A DNA stretch of 49,494 nt from Flavobacteriaceae bacterium (GCA_030835845.1 JAUROD010000045.1:1-49494); one strand, 5' to 3'. Shown: positions 19,353 through 27,330, counted from the stretch's first letter. Made by a program: numbers and translations. The notes: a model not told the origin generated them from the letters alone.

Positions 19353-20381
19353 TTATTTAAGGAGAATCGTTTTGAATCGCTCTATGTTCTTAAGCGCAAT
19401 ACCTGTACCACGAACAACAGCTTGAAGAGGGTCTTCAGCAATATAAACGGGTAAGTCAGTTTTGAGTGAAATTCTTTTATCAAGTCCTCTCAACATTGAA
19501 CCACCTCCTGCGAGATAGATTCCTGTGTTGTATATATCGGCAGCCAATTCAGGGGGAGTCTGAGAGAGTGCTTCCATAATTGCATCTTCGATACGTAAAA
19601 TTGATTTATCAAGTGCACGTGCAACTTCTCTGTGCGAGACCATTGCTTGTTTTGGTTTACCTGTCAAAAGGTCTCTTCCTTGAACAGACATTTCTTCTGG
19701 TGGATTATCGATATCTTCGATTGCCGCACCAATATTTATTTTAATTTTTTCTGCGGTACGTTCACCCACATATAAATTGTGTTGACGACGCATATAGTAA
19801 ACGATATCATTGGTAAATACGTCTCCTGCAATTTTGACTGACTTATCACATACGATTCCAGAAAGAGCAATAACTGCAATTTCGGTTGTACCACCACCTA
19901 TGTCCACAATCATGTTTCCTTTTGGTTGTTTGATGTCAATTCCAATACCAATTGCAGCAGCCATTGGTTCGTGGATAAGATATACTTCTTTTCCGTTTAC
20001 ACGTTCGGCTGATTCTTTTACAGCACGCATTTCCACTTCTGTAATTCCAGAGGGAATACAAATAACCATACGTAAAGAAGGGGAAATTAACCTCTTTTTA
20101 AGCATTGGAACGCTTTTGATAAGCATACTTATCATTTGTTCAGAAGCGTTAAAGTCGGCAATTACACCATCTTTAAGTGGACGAATCGTTTTGATGTTTT
20201 CATGGGTTTTACCTTGCATCATACTTGCTTCATGACCAATGGCAATTACTTTATTGGTTCTCCGGTCAACAGCTACAATAGATGGACTATCCACAACAAT
20301 ATTGTCTTTGTGAATAATCAAGGTATTTGCGGTACCTAAGTCAATCGCAATTTCTTCGGTTAAAAAGTCAAAAAATCCCAT
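19353..20381 (-). CDS. mreB: Rod shape-determining protein MreB (bacterial actin)
   Basis: This 342-residue ATP-binding actin homologue forms membrane-bound filaments that guide cell-wall synthesis. Near the N-terminus is the phosphate-1 motif IDLGTANT; further on come VDIGGGTTEIAV (phosphate 2) and YLAGGGSMLRGLDKRI (adenosine motif). Length is standard. It is the first gene of the five-gene elongasome operon, with a promoter-like box 29 bp upstream, after the purH stop. Confidence 0.97.
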   Translation of the reverse strand: MGFFDFLTEEIAIDLGTANTLIIHKDNIVVDSPSIVAVDRRTNKVIAIGHEASMMQGKTHENIKTIRPLKDGVIADFNASEQMISMLIKSVPMLKKRLISPSLRMVICIPSGITEVEMRAVKESAERVNGKEVYLIHEPMAAAIGIGIDIKQPKGNMIVDIGGGTTEIAVIALSGIVCDKSVKIAGDVFTNDIVYYMRRQHNLYVGERTAEKIKINIGAAIEDIDNPPEEMSVQGRDLLTGKPKQAMVSHREVARALDKSILRIEDAIMEALSQTPPELAADIYNTGIYLAGGGSMLRGLDKRISLKTDLPVYIAEDPLQAVVRGTGIALKNIERFKTILLK

Positions 20382-20409
20382 GCGCCTGTTTGGTGTTACT
20401 GAGTCAGTA

Positions 20410-20417
20410 CAAAGTTA
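20410..20417 (-). promoter_or_regulatory. Candidate -7 promoter box (TAACTTTG) of the mre operon
   Basis: On the minus strand TAACTTTG fits TAnnTTTG exactly and lies in the 42 bp gap between purH and mreB. No clear TTTG stands at the -33 position, which would fall inside the end of purH. If real, the elongasome operon starts its own transcript here, rather than depending only on read-through from purH. Confidence 0.45.
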
Positions 20418-20423
20418 AGCAAA

Positions 20424-21959
20424 TTAATGTTTAAAATGACGTATTCCAGTGAATACCATAGACATTTTGTTGCTGTCACAATAATCGACTGATAATTGAT
20501 CTTTTATTGACCCTCCAGGTTGAATCACAGCGCCAACTCCTTCGTTATCTGCAATTTCCACACAATCTGGGAAAGGGAAGAAAGCGTCACTGGCCATTAC
20601 AGCTCCCTTTAACGAAAAACCAAAGTTTTTTGCCTTATCAATCGCCTGACGCAAAGCATCTACCCGAGATGTTTGTCCAGTACCAGAAGCTAGTAGTTGA
20701 CCATTTTTGACCAAAACGATTGTATTCGATTTGGTGTGTTTACAGATTTTTGAAGCAAAAATTAAATCGGAAACCTCTTCTTTGCTTGGTTCTTTTTTGG
20801 TTACAACACTCAGCATTTCTTCTGAGTCAGTGATATGATCCCGATCTTGTACCAAATACCCATTGAGGCATGTACGTATCGTTTTTCCAGCAAGTTCAGT
20901 TTCTTTTTGAATCAATAAAACCCTGTTTTTCTTACTTTTTAAAAGGGCAAGTGCTTCACGAGCATAAGAAGGTGCAATAACAACTTCACAGAAAAGTGAG
21001 TTGATTTTTTCAGCCGTTGCGAGATCTATTTTTTTGTTGCAAATCAATACTCCTCCAAAGGCTGACACAGGGTCACCTGCAAGAGCATCTTCATAGGCTT
21101 TAACCAATGTATCACGTGTAGCAAAACCACATGCATTATTGTGTTTTAGGATAGCAAAAGTTGGTTTTTCGGAATAAAATTCAAGCATCAAGTTAACTGC
21201 AGCATCGATATCCAAAAGGTTGTTGTACGATATTTCTTTTCCGTGAACTTGATTGAGTAAATCTCCTAACGGACCAAAAAATTGACCCGCTTGGTGAGGA
21301 TTTTCTCCATAACGTAAACTTTTAGCTTCGTTTACACTCAATTTAAGTGCATCAGAAGCATTTGTATCCTGGTTGAAATAAGAGAAAATTGCACTGTCGT
21401 AGTGAGATGAAATTTGAAAAGCTTTGGTTGCAAAACGTTTGCGATCTTCCAAACTTGGAGCTCCATTTGAAGCAATCAACACATCGAGGACTTCAGCATA
21501 ATCATTTTTGTCAGAAACACATAAGACATCAGCAAAATTCTTTGCAGCAGCTCGGATAAGTGAAATTCCACCAATATCAATTTTTTCAATAATATCTTGA
21601 TCGCTTGCACCAGAAGCTACTGTTTTTTCAAAAGGATAAAGATCTACAATAACCAAATCCAACTGGGGTATTTCATATTCCAACAATTCAGCTTGATCAG
21701 AATCTACATTTTGACGATTTAAAATACCTCCAAATACTTTTGGATGGAGTGTTTTTACTCGCCCACCCAAGATAGAAGGATAAGAAGTAATGTCTTCCAC
21801 TGCAATTACCTCAATTCCAAGGTCACGGATAAATTTCTCTGTTCCACCAGTTGAATAAATGATGACACCTTGTTTATTCAGTTCTTGGACAATAGGTGCT
21901 AGACCCTCTTTGTCAAATACGGAAATTAGCGCTGAGGAAATTTTGTGTGATGAAGTCAT
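20424..21959 (-). CDS. purH: Bifunctional AICAR transformylase / IMP cyclohydrolase
   Basis: This 511-residue enzyme does the last two steps of IMP synthesis. The N-terminal MGS-like IMP cyclohydrolase domain (about 1-150) has SALISVFDKEGL and IYSTGGTEKFI; the C-terminal formyltransferase domain has KSLRYGENPHQ, HNNACGFATR and ASDAFFPFPD. Both active regions look intact and the length is normal. It begins 11 bp after the stop of the GAF-domain reductase gene and is probably cotranscribed with it. Confidence 0.97.
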   Translation of the reverse strand: MTSSHKISSALISVFDKEGLAPIVQELNKQGVIIYSTGGTEKFIRDLGIEVIAVEDITSYPSILGGRVKTLHPKVFGGILNRQNVDSDQAELLEYEIPQLDLVIVDLYPFEKTVASGASDQDIIEKIDIGGISLIRAAAKNFADVLCVSDKNDYAEVLDVLIASNGAPSLEDRKRFATKAFQISSHYDSAIFSYFNQDTNASDALKLSVNEAKSLRYGENPHQAGQFFGPLGDLLNQVHGKEISYNNLLDIDAAVNLMLEFYSEKPTFAILKHNNACGFATRDTLVKAYEDALAGDPVSAFGGVLICNKKIDLATAEKINSLFCEVVIAPSYAREALALLKSKKNRVLLIQKETELAGKTIRTCLNGYLVQDRDHITDSEEMLSVVTKKEPSKEEVSDLIFASKICKHTKSNTIVLVKNGQLLASGTGQTSRVDALRQAIDKAKNFGFSLKGAVMASDAFFPFPDCVEIADNEGVGAVIQPGGSIKDQLSVDYCDSNKMSMVFTGIRHFKH

Positions 21960-21970
21960 AATCTGTTGAT

Positions 21971-22432
21971 TTAATATAGTGTTTCGGCAATTGCCGCATT
22001 AAGTTCTTCTAAAAAGCGGACATCTTCATTTGAAAATGCATTGATTGTATTTGAGTCGATATCAATTTGTCCAATATTTTCTCCAAGGACAAATAGGGGA
22101 ACGACAAGCTCTGATTTTACATGAATATCGCAAGCGATATAATTGTCTTGAGCAGAGACGTCATCGACTAAAAAAGGATTATTTGACACAGCAACTTGTC
22201 CACAAATTCCTTTTCCAAACGGAATAACGGTATGATCTGTTGGCAATCCAGCAAACGCTTTTAGGTGGAGGGTTTGAGTGTCTTGATTAGCAAAATAAAA
22301 CCCCACCCAATTGTAGTAGTCAATTTGAGTTTGGAGCAATTCACAAAGCTGGGTCAATGTCTCTTCCTCATTTGAAGAAGACCGACTCAGAAGGGTTTTG
22401 CAATTGCGCAGCAGTGCGGAGTAATCCATCAA
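21971..22432 (-). CDS. GAF-domain protein, free methionine-(R)-sulfoxide reductase type
   Basis: This 153-residue single GAF domain matches the fRMsr family (E. coli YebR/MsrC), which reduces free Met-(R)-sulfoxide. It has YNWVGFYF, GKGICG with Cys77, and YIACD with Cys101 in the run up to KSELVVPL, and the closing IGQIDIDS. The 24-residue spacing of Cys77 and Cys101 equals that of E. coli Cys94 and Cys118. The further Cys of E. coli (Cys84) is not present here: that region reads KAFAGLP. Activity is therefore likely, with a simpler thiol relay. It is upstream of purH in the same operon. Confidence 0.85.
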   Translation of the reverse strand: MMDYSALLRNCKTLLSRSSSNEEETLTQLCELLQTQIDYYNWVGFYFANQDTQTLHLKAFAGLPTDHTVIPFGKGICGQVAVSNNPFLVDDVSAQDNYIACDIHVKSELVVPLFVLGENIGQIDIDSNTINAFSNEDVRFLEELNAAIAETLY

Positions 22433-22445
22433 GCTATTTTTTTGT

Positions 22446-22453
22446 CAAAAATA
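22446..22453 (-). promoter_or_regulatory. Candidate -7 promoter box (TATTTTTG) of the GAF-purH operon
   Basis: TATTTTTG on the minus strand matches TAnnTTTG and ends 14 bp before the ATG of the GAF-domain gene. A -33 TTG is not evident at the right spacing. Position and consensus are the only support. Confidence 0.4.
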
Positions 22454-22535
22454 GGCAAAACGTAATGGATTTTAATGTAATTTGCTGAATAACTTATGCA
22501 CCAATGTCGAACAAATTAATCCCAATTGCAATCAT

Positions 22536-23234
22536 ATGAAACAAACCGTTCAGATTTTAGGAATGACATGTCAAAATTGTGTGAAAGGAGTTACTGAAAA
22601 ACTCAATTTCATGGATGGAATTTCTCAAGTTGAGGTGAGTCTAGAAAATGCTCAAGCTAGTTTTGACAATTCAAAATCAATTGATTTAGCTCAATTAGAG
22701 GCTACCCTTGGAGATAAATATTCTGTTCATCCAATCGACTCATCAATGCCAGCAGGACCATCAAAATTGAAACAGCTACGTCCATTGTTCTTGATTTTTA
22801 TATATGTATTTGCAGGAAGTCTTTTTCTTTCTCGTGGAGCATCAAATAGCTTGTGGATGTCTAATTTCATGGGATTGTTTTTTATTGTATTTAGCTTTTT
22901 TAAATTCTTGGATTACACTTCATTCCCTGCTTCTTTTCAACAATACGACCCAATTGCAAAACGAGTACCAATTTATGGCTGGGTTTACCCATTTATGGAA
23001 ACCTTCTTAGGGCTTTCTTTTTTATTTCAATGGCAAATCACCTATGCGCTTTGGATTACTTTAATCTGCTTATCAATCACCACTATTGGAGTGATTGCCA
23101 CCCTCAGGCTAAAGAAAACCATTCAATGTGCATGTTTAGGCACGGTTTTGGATTTACCAATGACTGAGGCTACCATTATTGAAAATACCATTATGATCGT
23201 TATGGCTGGATTGATGCTTGGTGGACTTGTATAA
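22536..23234 (+). CDS. Membrane protein with N-terminal HMA metal-binding domain and MauE/DoxX-like domain
   Basis: I choose the ATG at 22536 (MKQTVQILGMTCQNC) because HMA domains start there; an earlier TTG frame adds 18 unrelated residues. The 233-residue product has a heavy-metal-associated domain (1-70) with the copper/zinc-binding motif GMTCQNC (Cys12, Cys15). About four membrane segments of the MauE/DoxX redox-associated type follow. A second Cys pair, CACLGT, lies near residue 200 at the membrane edge, close to the C-x-C-x-G pattern of MauE. It probably binds and passes heavy-metal ions, or redox equivalents, across the inner membrane. It heads a run of five plus-strand genes with Cys-rich metal motifs. 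Confidence 0.82.
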   Translation: MKQTVQILGMTCQNCVKGVTEKLNFMDGISQVEVSLENAQASFDNSKSIDLAQLEATLGDKYSVHPIDSSMPAGPSKLKQLRPLFLIFIYVFAGSLFLSRGASNSLWMSNFMGLFFIVFSFFKFLDYTSFPASFQQYDPIAKRVPIYGWVYPFMETFLGLSFLFQWQITYALWITLICLSITTIGVIATLRLKKTIQCACLGTVLDLPMTEATIIENTIMIVMAGLMLGGLV

Positions 23235-23248
23235 AAGCAATATCTTTG
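23218..23248 (+). promoter_or_regulatory. Candidate internal promoter before the HYC_CC_PP gene
   Basis: A TTG at 23218-23220 is followed after 20 bp by TATCTTTG at 23241-23248, an exact TAnnTTTG. This fits Bacteroidota spacing and predicts a transcript starting near 23255, about 10 bp before the ATG at 23265. The -33 part lies inside the end of the HMA-MauE gene. If active, it uncouples the downstream receptor genes from the first gene. Confidence 0.5.
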
Positions 23249-23264
23249 CACCAGAAAATTAAAA

Positions 23265-23663
23265 ATGAGACAAGTTCGCATTTTATTGTTGCTCTTACTT
23301 TTTTTGCACAGCAAAATAGGTGTAGCAATCAATATCCATTATTGTGGTGATCACATTGCCGAAATCTCATGGTTTTTCGATGCAAAAGGTTGTGGAATGG
23401 AAACACCCCAACTGCCTAGTACAGACCAAACCCAATTTTCTGCTTCAGAATGTTGTGCAGATGAGACCATCTTAGAACAAGATACCAACAATCAAATTCA
23501 TTACGATTTTGATACAATCAATGCAGTACCCTTGTTGGTTTCTTATGATGAAATTCAAAAGTCCGTAGTACCCACGTCTCAAATTGTTATTAAAGTTTTT
23601 GCACGACCCCCTCCCAAACGTCCACAATACAAGTTAAATTGTGCCTATTTGGTGTATGGCTAA
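23265..23663 (+). CDS. HYC_CC_PP family protein
   Basis: This 132-residue protein carries all three marks that name the family: HYC at 25-27 just after the signal peptide (about residues 1-21), CC at 63-64, and Pro-Pro at 115-117 near the C-terminus, with further Cys at 43 and 126. It is probably periplasmic or anchored at the inner membrane. The function of the family is not known. The Cys/His content and the gene order, between an HMA protein and a TonB receptor and followed by another HMA protein, point to metal binding or to a role in sensing metal in the envelope. Confidence 0.85.
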   Translation: MRQVRILLLLLLFLHSKIGVAINIHYCGDHIAEISWFFDAKGCGMETPQLPSTDQTQFSASECCADETILEQDTNNQIHYDFDTINAVPLLVSYDEIQKSVVPTSQIVIKVFARPPPKRPQYKLNCAYLVYG

Positions 23664-23718
23664 TACAGTTTTATTCGCAACGCGTCTTTAAAATTTAGTA
23701 TTAACACACACAAATCAA

Positions 23719-25953
23719 ATGAAATTTTTACATACATTTTTAGTTCTTTTAATCAGTTGTTCCCTTTCGGCACAAACTGTAGTTGATGGGCTTATTTTAA
23801 CCCAACAAAACAACGAAACAATCCCCCTTGAAGGTGTCTCTATTTTTTGGTTAGGTACCAACATTGGTAGGGTAACCAATCAAGAAGGAGGTTTTCAAAT
23901 TGAATACACCCCGAGTACTACCCAATTGGTTATCAAATACCTTGGTTTTACAACGGATACTTTGACAGTAAACTCAACAAAAAAAATCATTCACTTCATG
24001 AAAGAAGATCTTGGAGATCAGTTGGATGAGGTTGAAGTTTCACAACGTCGAAAAGCCATTCAGAAGTCCTATTTTGCAGCGCAAAATGTAATGCAAGTAA
24101 ACAGTGCAGAATTGCTAAAGGCGGCATGTTGTAATTTGTCTGAAAGTTTTGAAACCAATCCGTCAATTGACGTTAATTTTTCTGATGCACTTACTGGAAC
24201 CAAGCAAATTAAAATGCTGGGTCTATCGAGTCCATACCTTTTAATTACGGAGGAAAATATTCCCTCTGTTCGTGGAGCATCTCAGGTATATGGATTGACC
24301 TATACCCCTGGAACTTGGATTGAAAGCATCCAAATTACCAAGGGAGCGGGAAGTGTAACCAATGGTTTTGAAAGTATTGCAGGTCAAATCAATACAGAAT
24401 TGCAAAAACCTTTTATGGATGCACCTTTGTTTCTTAATCTGTTTACATCGATAAATGGACGACAGGAAGCGAATTTACATTGGAACACCCGACTTTCTGA
24501 CAAATGGAGTACGGGACTTTATGTTCATGGGAACCAACGTAATTTGGAAAGTGACCGCAATTCAGATGGATTTTTGGATATGCCATTGACCAAGCAAGTC
24601 AACTTTTTGAATCGCTGGCAATATACCGATGCAGAAAAAGGATGGGTGAGCTTTATTAGCTTACGTATACTGGACGACAACAAACAAACTGGCTCAATTG
24701 ATTTTGACCCTGTGGAGGACAAAAACACAACTCGTGTTTGGGGAAGTCAAATTGATACAAAACGTGTAGATGCTTCGCTAAAAATAGGATATGTTTTTCC
24801 ATTGATTAGCTACCAGAGTTTTGGTTTTCAAGCTGCCTACAACAGCCACGATCAAAATGCTTATTTTGGACTTCGTCAATACGACATCAAGCACCAAAGT
24901 TTTTTTAGCAACCTCTTGTTCAATTCAATCCTTGGCAATACCAACAATACCTTCAAAACAGGGATCAACTTTACGATGGATAGCTATGAAGAAGTGGTTG
25001 ATGCGACACTTTATTCTCGAAATGACCGATCAATTGGTACATTTTTTGAGTATACCTATGACAGTTTGGACAAACTAAACCTTGTGGCTGGAATCAGAGT
25101 TGATCACCATAACAACCTAGGTACATTTGTGACTCCTCGTCTTCATGTAAGATACACACCCTGGGAACGTTCAGCTTTGCGTTTTTCGGCAGGACAAGGA
25201 CGAAAGGTGGCAAATATTTTTACAGAAAATCAAACCCTTTTTGCAACCAACCGTACACTTGATATTCGAACCAACGGAGGACCAATTTATGGGCTACGTC
25301 CAGAACGTGCTTGGAATTATGGAGCTAGCTTCCGTCAAGGATTTAGCCTCTTTAGTCAACAAGGAGATATCACATTGGATTATTACCGAACCGAATTTAT
25401 GGATCAAGTGGTGGTGGATTGGGAGTCCACTGGATTTATTCGCTTTTATAACCTCGATGGGAAAAGTATGGCAAACAGCCTACAATTAGAGGTTGACTAC
25501 AGTCCATTTACCAATGCTGCTTTGCGTTTTGCCTATAAAAATTACCAAGTTAAAACAACGTATTTAGATGGTTTAAAACAACGTCCATTGCAACCTGAGC
25601 ATCGCTTTTTTGCTAATGCAGAATACAATATTGAAGACGACCAAGGAAAGGGATGGAGAACTGACCTTACCTATCATTTTGTCGGAACACAACGTATTCC
25701 TGTAAACCCAAGAGATGGAGCTAATTTTTCAAGTGATGCCTATGGATTGTGGAATGCTCAAATCACCCGTGTGTTTTCTCCTCAATTTGAAGTATATTTC
25801 GGAGGTGAAAATTTAACCAACCAAAGACAACTCAATCCAGTTATTGGAGCAGATGACCCCTTTGGTACTAATTTTGATGCAAGCCTTGTCTATGCACCTG
25901 TATTTGGAAGGATGCTTTATGCAGGATTGCGCTTTAACTTAGAAAAAAAATAA
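23719..25953 (+). CDS. TonB-dependent receptor with carboxypeptidase-like N-terminal domain, probably metal-related
   Basis: This 744-residue outer-membrane receptor has a signal peptide (to about residue 20), a carboxypeptidase-regulatory-like (CNA-B type) domain (about 22-105), a plug domain (about 120-230) and a beta-barrel ending in Phe-rich strand LRFNLEKK. The start of the plug has an unusual Cys137-Cys138 pair in LLKAACCNLSESFETNP. Cys pairs are uncommon here and could bind a soft metal such as copper. It imports a ligand using TonB energy. It lies between a HYC_CC_PP gene and a secreted HMA protein that starts 2 bp downstream, so the ligand is likely a metal or metal complex; this is inference from context. 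Confidence 0.88.
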   Translation: MKFLHTFLVLLISCSLSAQTVVDGLILTQQNNETIPLEGVSIFWLGTNIGRVTNQEGGFQIEYTPSTTQLVIKYLGFTTDTLTVNSTKKIIHFMKEDLGDQLDEVEVSQRRKAIQKSYFAAQNVMQVNSAELLKAACCNLSESFETNPSIDVNFSDALTGTKQIKMLGLSSPYLLITEENIPSVRGASQVYGLTYTPGTWIESIQITKGAGSVTNGFESIAGQINTELQKPFMDAPLFLNLFTSINGRQEANLHWNTRLSDKWSTGLYVHGNQRNLESDRNSDGFLDMPLTKQVNFLNRWQYTDAEKGWVSFISLRILDDNKQTGSIDFDPVEDKNTTRVWGSQIDTKRVDASLKIGYVFPLISYQSFGFQAAYNSHDQNAYFGLRQYDIKHQSFFSNLLFNSILGNTNNTFKTGINFTMDSYEEVVDATLYSRNDRSIGTFFEYTYDSLDKLNLVAGIRVDHHNNLGTFVTPRLHVRYTPWERSALRFSAGQGRKVANIFTENQTLFATNRTLDIRTNGGPIYGLRPERAWNYGASFRQGFSLFSQQGDITLDYYRTEFMDQVVVDWESTGFIRFYNLDGKSMANSLQLEVDYSPFTNAALRFAYKNYQVKTTYLDGLKQRPLQPEHRFFANAEYNIEDDQGKGWRTDLTYHFVGTQRIPVNPRDGANFSSDAYGLWNAQITRVFSPQFEVYFGGENLTNQRQLNPVIGADDPFGTNFDASLVYAPVFGRMLYAGLRFNLEKK

Positions 25954-25955
25954 CG

Positions 25956-26300
25956 ATGAAAAAAACACTTTTACTTTTACTAGCCCTTTTACCACTTGGT
26001 CTTATGGCACAAAAAAAAGACATTCAAAAAGCAACTTTTGAAGTCAATGGAGTTTGCGGGATGTGTAAATCTCGAATTGAAAAAACAGCCTTTGAACTCA
26101 AAGGGGTTAAATCTGCGAACTGGGATATTCCAACCCACCAGTTTAACGTCCTTTTTGATGCAAACAAAACACCTTTAGACAGTATTCATGCTGCAATTGC
26201 AACTGCTGGACACGATACACCAAAAGCAAATGCACCAGATGATGTCTATGCCAATCTACCGATGTGTTGTTTGTACGAACGTACAAAACTCAAACAATAA
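25956..26300 (+). CDS. Secreted heavy-metal-associated (HMA) domain protein
   Basis: This 114-residue protein has a signal peptide (MKKTLLLLLALLPLGLMAQ) and one HMA ferredoxin-like domain. The metal-binding motif is VCGMCKS with Cys34 and Cys37, giving a C-x-x-C site. A second Cys pair (MCC) lies close to the C-terminus in NLPMCCLYER. It is likely a periplasmic metal chaperone that accepts copper or a similar ion from the TonB receptor encoded 2 bp upstream. The next gene is in the same reading frame after the single stop codon. Confidence 0.88.
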   Translation: MKKTLLLLLALLPLGLMAQKKDIQKATFEVNGVCGMCKSRIEKTAFELKGVKSANWDIPTHQFNVLFDANKTPLDSIHAAIATAGHDTPKANAPDDVYANLPMCCLYERTKLKQ

Positions 26301-26336
26301 GTAGTAATTTATTTATCCCGCAAAGACAAAAAGCCT

Positions 26337-26822
26337 TTGCGGGTCTTTCATCGCTATTTAGGATTTTATTTAGCAGGTGTAATGACTGTTTACGCCATCA
26401 GTGGTATTACAATGGTATTTAGAAATACCGATGCGTTTAAAAAGCACACAGAAATTGCCAAAAAAATTGCTCCAGAACTCTCAGAAACTGCACTCGGACA
26501 AGTCCTAAAAATAAAGCGTTTTGCCATTCAAAAAGAGGAAGGAAATTTACTCTATTTTAACGAAGGCATCTATAATAAAATTACAGGTGAAGTAACGTAC
26601 ACCGAAAAGAAATTACCTTACCTACTCGACAAAATGCAGAAATTACACAAAGCTACAACAGATAGTCCCATATATTGGTTGAATATCTTTTTTGGATTTT
26701 CCCTTCTATTTTTTGTGGTATCTTCCTTTTGGATGTTTTTACCTCACACTTCAGTCTTTAAAAAAGGACTCTATTTTGCTCTTGCAGGATTGATCATGAC
26801 CCTAATGATCGTATTGCTCTAA
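26337..26822 (+). CDS. Small PepSY-associated membrane-like protein; start codon uncertain
   Basis: The product (about 161 residues) has a membrane segment near the start (YLGFYLAGVMTVYAISGITMVF) and two near the end (LNIFFGFSLLFFVVSSFWMFL and a final Leu/Val-rich helix), with a soluble part in between containing KITGEVTYTEK. The pattern matches PepSY-TM-like proteins, often found with metal or redox systems. No ATG or GTG precedes the first helix. The frame is the same as the HMA gene before it, with only its TAA between: 12 sense codons then a TTG at 26337. An ATT at 26307 would give a basic SRKDKKP N-terminus. I keep the TTG. Confidence 0.7.
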   Translation: MRVFHRYLGFYLAGVMTVYAISGITMVFRNTDAFKKHTEIAKKIAPELSETALGQVLKIKRFAIQKEEGNLLYFNEGIYNKITGEVTYTEKKLPYLLDKMQKLHKATTDSPIYWLNIFFGFSLLFFVVSSFWMFLPHTSVFKKGLYFALAGLIMTLMIVLL

Positions 26823-26830
26823 GCTACAAA

Positions 26831-26854
26831 ATTAAAGCCCCCGATTTCTCGGGG
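26831..26854 (-). terminator. GC-rich GAAA-loop hairpin, terminator-like on the minus strand
   Basis: On the minus strand CCCCGA-GAAA-TCGGGG forms a 6-bp stem with a GNRA tetraloop, followed by GC and a TTTAATTTT tract. Since the T-rich side is on the minus strand, it fits the end of a leftward transcript (the candidate small RNA), not the PepSY-like gene on the plus strand. The U-tract is interrupted, so termination strength is uncertain. Confidence 0.5.
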
Positions 26855-26971
26855 ACCTCCTGATTGAATATACCAATCCTCTCATACGTTAGAGATTTAC
26901 GGTTTTTTTAAGTGCCTTGCTTGCCATTTCTACCTGTCCAATCTATACACTTGGTGAGATATAGATTAGAC
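26838..26971 (-). ncRNA. Candidate structured small RNA, minus strand
   Basis: A minus-strand box TACTTTTG (plus 26978-26985) predicts transcription from about 26971. The following 130 nt can fold into an 8-bp stem (26940-26947 with 26960-26967) with an inner 3-bp CAC/GTG stem, a second stem (26875-26882 with 26891-26897, one bulge) and a final GC hairpin with GAAA loop (26839-26854) followed by T-rich sequence. No reading frame spans it. The hallmarks of tmRNA, RNase P RNA and SRP RNA were not found, so it has no family. The 5' end and its existence as a transcript are inference. Confidence 0.4.
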
Positions 26972-27130
26972 TGAAGACAAAAGTATCAAGCATTCACTAG
27001 ACTTATTTAACCAAATCATAACTTCAGATACATTATCCGATAGCAAGCATAGACACTGACAAATATCACAATTTTTTGACACCTTACAAAAACTATTTTC
27101 CGTTATATAGTCATACGGCTATACCCCCTC

Positions 27131-27142
27131 GGGGGGGGGGGG
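27131..27142. repeat. Run of 12 G in the gene-free stretch
   Basis: Twelve consecutive G follow CCCCCTC, so C5 and part of the G run can form a short hairpin. Such a run is far outside the base composition around it. It may be a slippage-prone natural tract or an artefact of sequencing. Confidence 0.9.
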
Positions 27143-27330
27143 CAATTAACTTTAATGAATAGCTTGTACAGTAGGATGAAAACGAGGAAGTTAGCATCAA
27201 TTACTTTCTTTTTTTCGGCTATTAATCCACGACTTTTTTTGGGTTATTTTTTTCATTAAATGTAGTTTAATAGCTAAAAAGAGTTGAAAAAGCGATTTCA
27301 TTACTAGGGTAAGAGGAGAGGAATAGGCAC

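Larger units (their letters stand above)
26823..27330. other. Gene-free stretch with hairpins and a poly-G run
   Basis: About 500 bp between the PepSY-like gene and the groL terminator hold no credible coding frame on either strand. The A/T content is high and stop codons are dense in all frames. I note several inverted repeats, an exact minus-strand TAnnTTTG box, a GC-rich hairpin at 26839-26854 and a run of 12 G at 27131-27142. The region is too long for ordinary spacing in this dense genome. A minus-strand small RNA is the best reading of its left third; the rest is unexplained and could be a decayed element. Confidence 0.55.

Noticed and set aside
26860-27060. A remnant of a transposase gene on the minus strand
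   Set aside because: Short translated pieces (for example EMASKALKKTVNL) are flanked by stops and match no transposase motif; no inverted repeats or target duplication were seen.
26823-27330. A tmRNA, RNase P RNA or SRP RNA gene in the gene-free stretch
   Set aside because: The minus strand has a fragment GACAGG ... AAGCA that recalls the SRP RNA core, but the GGAA tetraloop and flanking GAAGCAGC are absent. The tmRNA and RNase P hallmark sequences were not found either.
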